Below are positions 55,999 to 64,000 of a stretch of 64,000 nucleotides of DNA, in pieces. The notes below the pieces were generated by a model. That model did not search any database and was not told where the DNA came from. It saw only the letters and a list, made by a program, of their open reading frames with translations. A program made the translations under genes and the position numbers. The DNA is taken from NCBI GenBank assembly GCA_035771175.1, contig CM069604.1, forward strand, positions 16,989,115 through 17,053,114, written 5' to 3'. Each line of letters begins with the position of its first letter. Position 1 is the stretch's first letter. This DNA is from Paratinospora sagittata (Eukaryota; Streptophyta; Magnoliopsida; Ranunculales; Menispermaceae).

Positions 55999-56454
55999 TC
56001 ATAAATTCTCTACTGCCTCATCCAGTATTCCAAAATAGGCAATTAATTAATTAGACAATCTCTTAATTATTCTATCTTTGTTTATTAATTTTATTCTGGG
56101 TTGGCCATAAATTGCAATTCAAGACTAACTCAACTATATTAAATAATGCATTTAAACTATAACACTACTAAAAATAAAATAATAATTCTTAACAACCAAA
56201 ACCATATAAAATGCACAAGATTTTATATTAAACAATGCATTCAAACTATAAATATGAAATTAAATGGGGAAGTAATGGTTACCGATGAGTTTCGCCTCTT
56301 AGAAAAATAGATCTCCACAAATGTCGATGTGCCGCCACCAAGACCACCACAAAATCCTAGGCTTAATATGGAGAAAACTAATGAGTTGCAATTTGAGACA
56401 GTTGTGCTGGGCAAATCCGAAGGAAGGCCGGGGTGAGTGGGTTGGGCTAGAAAA

Positions 56455-56700
56455 ATGGACTGCACAGAGAGAAAGAGAGGCGAGAAAGAGAGTGGGAGAA
56501 CAGGGAGAAAGAGACGAGAGAGAAAGAGAGAGTGAGAGCAGAGAGAGAGACGAGAGAAAGAGAGGGTGAGAGTAGAGGGAAAGAGCAAAGAGAAAGAGAG
56601 AAAGAGTGAAGCAGAGAGAATGAGAGAATGAGAGCAGAGAGAAAGAGGCACGAAAGAGAGAGGAATGCGCAGCGTGAGAGAAAGGCGAGCAAGAGATAGA
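56455..56700. repeat. GA-rich tract
   Basis: A long run of AGAGAGAAAGAG-type sequence. It lies near the right end of the MULE, upstream of the transposase on its strand, so it could act as a GAGA-type promoter region. Ser/Leu-rich frames on the minus strand are artefacts of the tract. Confidence 0.7.
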
Positions 56701-56914
56701 TGAATGGCGCAGATAGGGTTTTTGTTAGGTCCAAGAAAAGTGGCAAGAAAGAGTGTGTGAAGTGAGTTGTCAGCGAAGGAAGGTGGTTACAACGGTGACG
56801 GATGACAGTGACGCCGGTGAGAAATTCAAACAGAGAGAGACTATGGTTTCTTTCAAAAGCGGAGAGGAAGAAGAAATTGGCCCCAAAAGTTGTGTATTTG
56901 TTTGTTTAGATTAG

Positions 56915-57010
56915 ATTAGAAGCGTGTAGTGAAAAAATGACTTTTAAAGTCGCCTTTTCAAAAGGCGCCTCTAAGAATCACTTTTTCAAAAGGCGCTTTT
57001 TAATGAAAAA
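56915..57010. repeat. Right subterminal hairpins of the MULE
   Basis: TTAGAAGCG, GACTTTTAAAGTC (palindrome), GCCTTTTCAAAAGGC (palindrome) and AAAAGGCGCTTTTT use the same words as the left side. Confidence 0.8.
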
Positions 57011-57028
57011 TGTGTAAAAAAAAACCTA

Positions 57029-57150
57029 CCCTGTTGGATTCGGTCAACGGCCGTTGACCTGTCCAGCTAGGGTAGATTCCAAAATTGTTTATTGTACATG
57101 GGAATTTTTTAAATAAAAAAATCATCAACGTTAATTTAAAAAAAAAACCC
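57029..57150 (-). repeat. MULE right terminal inverted repeat
   Basis: Reverse complement of the left repeat, with GGTCAACGGCCGTTGACC at the corresponding place: a perfect palindrome here, slightly changed on the left. Confidence 0.93.
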
Positions 57151-57161
57151 AGTATATAAGG

Positions 57162-57958
57162 CTCAAAATTGGGTAACTAGGGGTACTACACAGCTAGGTG
57201 GGCCTTATATCTCAAACTGTCAAAGAATGGCCAAAATCCTATCTCTTATGGTGTTATTCCTAAGATTTCGCCTCAAGAAGTGATCAAGCAAGTTTTAGAA
57301 TTTAGTTTGAAAAGTGGAATTCAATGAAGCTTAACTTGCAAAATCTCAATTTAAATAGCAAGTGGAACTCATGATCATAATTTTATACTCAAAAGTCAAC
57401 AAAAATTTCCAATAAACATGGAAAAGCAAATCAAGCACACAGACTTAATAGTACTTTCTAATTTTTCACAGATCATGTTCAAAACCAAGTTCTAGCCTTT
57501 TCATAGATCATACATACAAGATCAAATCACATCAAAATTCATAAGGGAATATGGATTTATTCATGATCAAAACTCAAAAATTTAAATTTTCAAAAAAAAT
57601 GCACTCAACTTTTTCACTAAGACATAGAATTCAAACTCTCCCCCAAACTTAAACTAAGCATTGACCTCAATGCAAAACAACTACAAAGCAAGATAAAGAG
57701 ATAGAGGAGAACAAAACTCCCCTAAACCACATGGGTAGAGGTTTCCACAATGATTCTCCTTCTCTTGTTGTTGATGAGGACTTCCAAATTTGAATGAGTA
57801 CCTGGGGAATTACATAAAGAGATGTCATTAGTGAAAAGTAAAAACTCAACTTCTATACTATAATGACTAGAAATAAACAAAAGCATAAACAAAACTGGTT
57901 GGGTTGCCTCCCAACAAGCGCTTGTTTATGGTCATTCGCTAGACTTTTTCTTCTTTCT
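57162..57958 (-). other. Athila-2 3' non-coding region (proximal part)
   Basis: No gene. Minus-strand TTAAGTTTGGGGGAGAGTTT at 57634-57652 matches the first internal polypurine-like motif of Athila-1 (13182). It joins 48355-49179 across the MULE. Confidence 0.65.
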
Positions 57959-59203
57959 TCACTTTGGCTTGCGAAGGAATAGCACGTCCTCGCTTCGGAT
58001 GTCTTGGCCATAATAGTGCTTCACTCTTTGGCAATTGACCCGAAATTTGCTTCCATCCTTGTGGCCTTGCAATTCCACCACCCCATAAGGAAAGACGTTG
58101 ACAACTTGAAATGGACCCAACCATCTTGATTTAAGCTTCCCGGGAAACAGTTTCAATCGGGAGTTGTAGAGAAGTACTTGTTGGCCCTGTAGGAATTCTC
58201 TCTTCACAATCATCTTGTCATGCCATGACTTAGTCTTCTCCCTGTAAATTTTTGCATTCTCATAGGCTTCATTTCTAAATTCCTCCATTTCATTCAATTG
58301 GCGCAATCTTTGAGTACTCGAAGCCTTCAAGTCAAAGTTTAACTTCTTCACCGCCCAAAATGCTCTATGTTCAAGCTCAACGGAAAGATGGCATGGCTTT
58401 CCAAACACCAAACGGTAGGGAGACATCCCAATTGGAGTTTCATAGGCCGTACGATACGCCCACAATGCATCATCTAACTTTGTGGCCCAATCTTTTCTGT
58501 TGATGTTTACTGTTTTCTCTAGAATTTGCTTCACCTCCCTATATGAAATTTCTGGTTGGCCATTTGACCGTGGATGGTAAGGAAGGGCAATTTTGTGCTT
58601 AACTCCATACTTGGTAAGGATTGAATTAAACAACTTGTTGCAAAAATGTGACCCTTCATCACTAATGATTGCTCTAGGGGTACCAAATTTAGTGAATATG
58701 TTCTTTTGGAGAAACTTGAGTACCACCCAAGCATCATTAGTCTTTGTAGCTATGGCCTCTACCCACTTTGATACGTAGTCCACTGCCAACATAATGTAGG
58801 TCTTGCCAAAAGAAGATGGGAATGGTCCCATGAAATTGATGCCCCACACATCAAACAACTTGACCTTCATAATAGGAGTCATGGGAAGTTCTTGTCGCCT
58901 AGAGATGTTTCCAAGCCTCTGGTACCTATCACACATCTTGACAAAGGTGTAGCAATCCTGAAAGATAGTAGGCCAGTAGAATCCGCTTTGTAACACCTTG
59001 AATGCCATTCGTGTAGCCCCGAAATGCATCTCTATCTCTGGAATGCATCTCCTTACAACTTGATCACTGCACTGCTTGAACAATAAGGGATCATCCCACA
59101 TGTAGAACTTCACATCATGCATGAACTTTTTCTTCTTGGCATATAACACTCCACTATCTTTGTAATTGACAAAATCTCCAAACCATGGACGAATGGCCTT
59201 CAC
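57959..59203 (-). pseudogene. Athila-2 integrase
   Basis: A 414-codon frame covers the whole integrase except the very start. It has a zinc-finger region with part deleted ([15 protein letters not shown] lacks the HDCH-like segment of Athila-1), then the core. The first catalytic Asp is replaced: WGINFMGPF, Asn at 58835-58837. [10 protein letters not shown] and [12 protein letters not shown] keep the second Asp and the Glu. [16 protein letters not shown] and a basic C terminus with [13 protein letters not shown] follow. The frame is open but the enzyme would lack its triad and part of the zinc finger. Confidence 0.92.
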
Positions 59204-59206
59204 TTC

Positions 59207-59660
59207 TTAGAGTTGTTCATCCGGGAAGAGTTCATGAATTGGACATTCATCTTCTTTTTCTTCATGTTGCAGCCTTGATAAGTGATCTGCAACCACATTT
59301 TCACTCCCCTTCTTATCCTTGATCTCAAGATCAAACTCTTGGAGTAATAATATCCATCTGATCAGTTTGGGCTTTGCATCTTTCTTGGCAAACAAGTACC
59401 GTATAGCCGCATGGTCAGTATAAACAATCAACTTTGACCCAACTATGTAGGACCAGAACTTGTCACAAGCAAACACAACTGCAAGTAGTTCCTTTTCCGT
59501 TGTTGTGTAGTTTTGTTGGGCATCATCAAGAGTACGACTTGCATAGTAGATTGCCCGAAACTTGCTATCTCTTCTGTGGCCTAACACCGCCCCCAACGAC
59601 ATAGTCACTCGCATCGCACATGATCTCAAAGGGCTCTTCCTAATTAGGTACCACCATGAT
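59207..59660 (-). pseudogene. Athila-2 RNase H
   Basis: [21 protein letters not shown], then IVYTDHAAIRYLF and [14 protein letters not shown] are present. The first catalytic Asp region (near 59615) is in another frame after a frameshift close to 59600-59640. A TAA at 59206 separates it from the integrase frame. Confidence 0.88.
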
Positions 59661-60273
59661 AGGAGCTGAAATAAGGGCTTGCTTGAGATGATCAAACGCC
59701 TTCACACATTCTGCACTGAATACAAAGGGTGCATCCTTCTCAAGTACGTTGCATAAGGGCTTGGTTATCTTGGAAAAGTCTTTGATAAACCTTTTGTAGA
59801 AACCCACATGACCCAAGAAACTCCTAATCCCTTTGGCATTGATTGGGTGAGTGAGCTTCTCAATGGCCACAATCTTGGCTCTATCAACTTCTAACCCTTG
59901 TGAAAACACTTTGTGGCCTAGTACAATCCTCTCTTGGACCATAAAATGGCATTTTTCCCAGTTAAGTACTAAATTTTTATCTTCACATCTTTTCAGCACT
60001 AGGGCCAGATTCTTCAAACAATAATCAAATGAAGAGCCAAAGACTGAAAAGTCATCCATAAACACCTCCATGATATCCTCCACCATGTCAGGAAAAATTG
60101 TCATCATGCACCTCTGAAAGGTTGCTGGAGCATTACACAAACCAAATGGCATACGTCTGAATGCAAATGTACCATAGGGACACATGAAGGTTTTTTTTTC
60201 TTGATCTTCTGGAGCTATGACAATCTAATTGTAGCCTGAATACCCATCAAGAAAACTGTAGTACTGGAACCCT
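59640..60273 (-). pseudogene. Athila-2 reverse transcriptase, N-terminally cut
   Basis: It begins at the deletion edge with YYSFLDGYSGYN, then a TAG at about 60227, and CPYGTFAFRRMPFGLCNAPA. The catalytic strand VFMDDFSVFGSS keeps both Asp residues. VLGHKVFSQGLEVDRAKI and RSFLGHVGFYKRFIKDFSKI follow. Fingers motifs (VPKKGG, DYRKLN) are deleted. Athila-1 has lost the Asp pair but kept the integrase triad; here it is the reverse. Confidence 0.9.
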
Positions 60274-60276
60274 GAA

Positions 60277-60820
60277 CAATTGCGTAACTGAGCGCCGCAA
60301 AGCTTGATTCCAGCGCCGCAATGCTCCGTGACTGTTCATTCTGCAATTTTCTTCCTCTCTGAGAGTCGCGGCGCTCAGTCCTAGTGCCATGGCGACCAAT
60401 CCCTAGTTTTCTTGGACTTAGCCTATTTTTTGTGGCGCATTGTTTGTGGACTTGGCCGATTTTCTACTTTTTTGCATACTTCTTGCACATGATCTTCACT
60501 TCTTTTACACACCATTTGGACCTTGTTTCAACCCACTTTTAAGCTCTTTATTTACCTACAAAACAAAGTATAAACAAATGTAAATTCTATGCAATTAATC
60601 AAAATATTAACTAAATGCAATGTACTAAAAACATGTGACTTCTATGATATTAACATGTATCAAAAAGTCATTTATTCACGATAAAAACCTAAGATAAAAC
60701 CTAATTGCATCTAAAACAACTAAGTATACTAATCATGTAAAAACACCTAAAAACTAACTAAATGAACCTAAAAATCTATCAAATTAACATGAAAAATAAC
60801 TACTAAAACTCAACTTATCA
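60277..60820 (-). repeat. Athila-2 5' LTR remnant
   Basis: On the minus strand it starts TGATAAGTTGAGTTTTAG at 60820 and runs to the CpG-rich block (60285-60400), where it joins RT sequence. It is the same as 319-918. Confidence 0.88.
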
Positions 60821-60830
60821 CATACATCTG

Positions 60831-61263
60831 TGTGAGTTCGCGTACAACAAAAATTATCAGTTCAATGTCGATATGGCTCATTTTGAGGCCTTGTATGGCA
60901 GACCATGTGGATCTTTGGTATGTTGGACGGAGATAAGAAATACCATAATGATGGGACATGAGTTTGTGCGAGAACACACAGAAAAGATCAAGTGAATCAA
61001 GCATAATCTGAAAATAGCCCGAGATAGGCAGAAAAGTTATGTCGACAATCGATGGAAGGCCATAGAGTTTAAGGTGGGTAACCATGTCTTATTGAAGGTA
61101 TCCCCTCAGAAGGGCCAAACAAGGTTTGGAATAAAAGGGAAGCTCGCTCCGAGATTTATTAGGTCATTTGAGATCCTGAAGCGAGTGGGCCCTGTCGCTT
61201 ACCAGTTAGCCTTGCCACCTCAGCAGCGACAATGCATAACGTCTTCCGTGTGTCAATGCTGAG
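60831..61263 (+). pseudogene. Tekay/Del-type integrase C-terminal fragment (second copy)
   Basis: Same fragment as at 929, with one stop (TGA near 60993, where the other copy has Arg). It is longer at the end: KGKLAPRFIRSFEILKRVG and YQLALPPQ are kept. It is joined at its left to the Athila LTR at exactly the same base of the integrase as in the left copy. Confidence 0.87.
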
Positions 61264-61306
61264 GAAGTAATATCATAATCCTACTCATGTCCTAGATTGG
61301 AGGCAT

Positions 61307-61537
61307 ATGTACTTGAGACAGGATGAGACTTATGATGAGAAGCCGGTCATGATCCTTGACGGGAAGGTTCAGAAGCTCCGTAACCGAGAAATTCCTATGG
61401 TCAAGGTGAAGTGGCAGTTTCATGGCGAGGAACAATATACTTGGGAGCGCGAGGATTATATGAAGGAGCATTTCTCTGAGTTTATGGGCTTAGGTAATTC
61501 CCTTAACTTTAAACTTCGGGGACGAAGTTTCTTTTAA
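61307..61537 (+). pseudogene. Chromodomain-like C terminus (second copy)
   Basis: 76 codons, REIPMVKVKWQFHGEEQYTW then EREDYMKEHFSEF. It differs from 1350-1580 at only a few residues and looks the less mutated of the two (Trp-Glu-Arg-Glu as in related chromodomains). Confidence 0.83.
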
Positions 61538-61548
61538 GGTGGATGAGA

Positions 61549-64000
61549 TGTAACGCCCCGAATTTTTGTCCGACTAGCTCGTATCCCAATTGTTAAGTGT
61601 CCAACTCTATGTGCTTGTGTTGTTGTTATGTGTGTATGTTATGCATGTTATGTCGTGCGTTTGGTATGTGTTTACCATGGATTTCCATGAATTTTATGAA
61701 TGAACTAAAAGATTGTTCATGAGTCATATGCATGAGAATAGTTATTTATGTCAAATGGTTGATGAGTTGTATGTGATTATTGCTTGTAGTGGGTATTATT
61801 ATTGGTGTTGATAATATCATTACCACTATTATTAAAATCATTACCACTATTATTATGGGTGGCTTGTTAGAAAAGCCATATTTAAGTGACTTGTTGAGCA
61901 AGCTATTCTCAAGACTAGTGCTTATCGAGATGGCCACAAATAGATGTTTTCATTTAATGCAACAATTAATGAATAAAATATTATATTTGAATATGTGGTG
62001 TTCGAGATGGGTGTTGGATAAGGATATGGCACATGGGAGAATGAAATAAAATTGTTATAACATACCTCCTTTTTAGCATTCCATTCTCATACACTTGCTC
62101 AAGTGGAGAAAAAGGAAAAAAGAAGAAAAAAAGAAGATAAAAGAGGAAAAGAGAAGAGAAACCTAGGGTTTTGGGCTTCAAGGTAAGATTTTCTTCCATT
62201 TTCCTCCATGAATATGTCATTAATGGTGGTTGCAAGCTTTTTAATGGTGTAAATTTTATTATGGGTCTCGGATTTGGAGGAGACCTAGCCTAGGGTTGGC
62301 TTGTATGTGTTTGTATGATTTCCACACTCTTAAGCTCGGTTTTGATGATGGTTGAGATTAGGGTTTCCATAGAAACCCTAAGAACTGAAATGCGTGCTTA
62401 GGATTTGGGCTCCTAGGATGATTTGGAACCCAATGGTGGCAATTTCCCAATTTCTTATGAGAAATTGTGGGTGTTCCATGTAAATGGCCTTAACTTAGAA
62501 GTTGGACCTAGGGTGCACCATTTAGTATGCATGTGACCTATGTGGGTTAAATTGGCATGCTTGGTTGATTTATAGTGTTACTTTGAGGATTTACATGGTG
62601 GAACATGTGAGTTAGTTCAATTTGGCCATGATGGCCTATTGTTGGAAGTTTCCCAATTTTGGGGCCTTTGATGTATTTTGCCTTGAATTGTGGAATTGGG
62701 ATGACTTATGACTAAATTGATATAAATTGGAATGATTTGTGCTATGATTAGCCTATGTTGACCATGTTATGACCTAGGCCTAAGTGTTGGCTTGATTATA
62801 TAATTTGACATAGTTGATGCCTAATGGTTGGGTTTTATGAATTGAGGTTGGATTAATGAAATAAGCATGGAAATTGATAATTATGATTGGAATGGAATGT
62901 TGTGTGGTGTATGGACCTAAATTGACCATGTTGGGGATTAGACACGGGTTTGATGTGGATTATGTAATTTTAGATCATGAATTGGATGTGTTGTATATAT
63001 GGATAGTGATAAGTATGAATTTATATGTAATTGCAGTATCTAAGTTGGAATTGGGAATCTTGTGTGTACATAAGATTGCTCTCATTGGCTTGGTTGTGAG
63101 TAGACTTCATTTATGTTTAATATTTTATGCCATCATATGAAAATTATATGTTGTATTTTTGGAAGCATGAAATGAGTTTTAATTATGATTGCACGTGTGT
63201 AAAACCCTATGGACTTGGTAAGTCTTGCCTCTAAAAGGAGCGAAGTCCTTGGCCTGTTGTAAGGACTTAAATGACTTAGCGCCTAATAGAAGTTATGTCA
63301 TTGGTTGTCCTTGAGAATGGACATAGCAAAGCTAGCGTACTAAAAGGAAGACTTTTGACCATGCCATATGAGGGTTTTTGGATGGATGAGAAAACCAGGG
63401 AAGAATGACATGGACTAGTAACCCGGTAAATATTCTATGTCCTAAATCACAATACAATTGTTCGACATTGAAGTAGAAGTTATGCCCCCATTGATCTAGA
63501 GGACATGGGGAGGATCTCCGATATGAGGTCTTACGACGGAAGCTTGGACTAAAATATGAGAATGAAATGTGGAATGAATGTGTCCCGGATCATAGTGTTG
63601 CGACACTAGATCTCACGAGGAAAGTCTAAACCCGAACATGAGAAAGAAAGAAATGAGGATGGAAAAAATGGAAAGTGATGGATTTTACCTTTACATGAAA
63701 TATATGATGAACGCTTGATATTTATGTGTTATATGCTTTTCATCATGTGGCATTGTCAAGCATACATGGTATTTTATTGATGAGTAGTGATGACATATTT
63801 GAATTTCATTCATTGTGTATTGTTGGCTCACTCTCATTTCCCTTTTACAGGATCTACAACCCAACTTAAGGGCAAGGGAGTTATTATCCATTGAGGGCCT
63901 AGCCAGTGGCGGAGCTTAGCATAGATGTGAGGAGGGTTTCCTTTTTGTATGATTCTTGTATGTTCTACACATCTATGTATTTATTTTGTAATTTTGGAAA
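61549..64000 (+). mobile_element. Tekay/Del-type 3' LTR (second copy, cut by window edge)
   Basis: It starts TGTAACGCCCCGAATTTTTG and is collinear with 1592-4056. Relative to the left copy it has extra sequence near 62065-62095 and lacks about 55 bp near 62310. The first 378-bp unit starts at 63824. Frames at 61746-63140 and 63691-63891 lie within the LTR and are not genes. Confidence 0.88.

Larger units (their letters stand above)
49191..57150 (-). mobile_element. Mutator-like transposon carrying transposase and PMD genes
   Basis: Terminal inverted repeats at 49191-49310 and 57029-57150 are well matched, sharing ATTCCCATGTACAATAAAC, GGAATCTACCCTAG and GTTGACC in mirrored order. An 11-bp direct repeat, AGTATATAAGG, lies at 49180-49190 and 57151-57161, the length expected of Mutator elements. 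Both flanks are Athila-2. Inside are a transposase gene and a plant-mobile-domain gene, both on the minus strand, plus subterminal hairpins. Both genes are broken. Confidence 0.95.
48287..60820 (-). mobile_element. Athila-2, Ty3 retrotransposon (degenerate), split by a MULE
   Basis: On the minus strand: 5' LTR remnant (60820-60277), RT, RNase H, integrase, 3' non-coding region and polypurine tract (48354-48340), then a 53-bp 3' LTR remnant (48339-48287). gag, protease and the rest of the 5' LTR are deleted, the break lying at about 60275. Domain motifs match Athila-1 at moderate divergence. The 7.96-kb MULE sits in the 3' non-coding region. Confidence 0.9.

Noticed and set aside
56241..56746. 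Ser/Leu-rich frames on the minus strand and charged frames on the plus strand
   Set aside because: They are translations of the GA-rich tract and have no domain.

Overview
This window is plant nuclear DNA, most likely from a flowering plant with a large, repeat-rich genome. Almost all of it can be assigned to nested transposable elements: three lineages of LTR retrotransposon (Ty3 Athila, Ty3 chromovirus of Tekay/Del type, Ty1 SIRE/Maximus type) and one Mutator-like DNA transposon (MULE). Primer sites complementary to tRNA-Asp (Athila) and initiator tRNA-Met (SIRE) fit a plant host. I find no intact host gene, rRNA, tRNA gene or CRISPR array. The only host-gene trace is a receptor-kinase glycine-loop fragment at 41428-41490. 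The genus cannot be named from the sequence.

Layout, left to right. 1-918: Athila-type LTR on the minus strand. 919-5233: integrase/chromodomain end and 3' LTR of a Tekay-type element, with three 378-bp tandem units. 5234-5375: a second integrase scrap. 5376-6922: SIRE-type LTR, minus strand, truncated. 6923-15978: Athila-1, with truncated 5' LTR, tRNA-Asp primer site, gag, protease, RT, RNase H, integrase and complete 3' LTR. 16182-18438: solo LTR with a TTTTC target duplication. 18457-20452: another SIRE-type LTR. 20745-32519: SIRE-1, a complete but decayed Ty1 element whose 3' LTR is split by a solo LTR (28006-30905, duplication ATGAC). 32524-36187: broken SIRE-type LTR ends in both orientations plus a gag start. 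36188-40195: an inverted SIRE-type LTR split by a further solo LTR (36294-39157). 40196-41785: hairpin-rich unassigned DNA with the kinase fragment. 41786-48286: third Tekay-type integrase and LTR, split by a minus-strand solo LTR (45363-48207, duplication CGGGA). 48287-60820: Athila-2 on the minus strand, split by a 7.96-kb MULE (49191-57150, 11-bp duplication). 60821-64000: a second copy of the Tekay-type segment seen at 919-4056.

The coding regions are decayed. Stops and frameshifts are common, and several catalytic aspartates are now Asn or Ile. Where the original base can be guessed the changes are mostly C to T or G to A, as expected of old methylated elements. The MULE carries a transposase gene and, in the same orientation, a multi-exon gene for a plant mobile domain (PMD) protein with an acidic-His repeat and an RG-rich tail.

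The most striking signal is structural. SIRE-type LTRs share a common plan: an upstream array of CpG-centred imperfect palindromes, a TATA box, then near the 3' end a tandem array of stem-loops whose loop (CCCGTAAG-like) is conserved while the stems differ completely between copies and families and still pair. A last branched hairpin (TAGTGG ... CCACTA) closes the array just before the LTR end and primer site. The covarying stems suggest selection for RNA or DNA structure in the transcribed leader. I know of no description of such an array.
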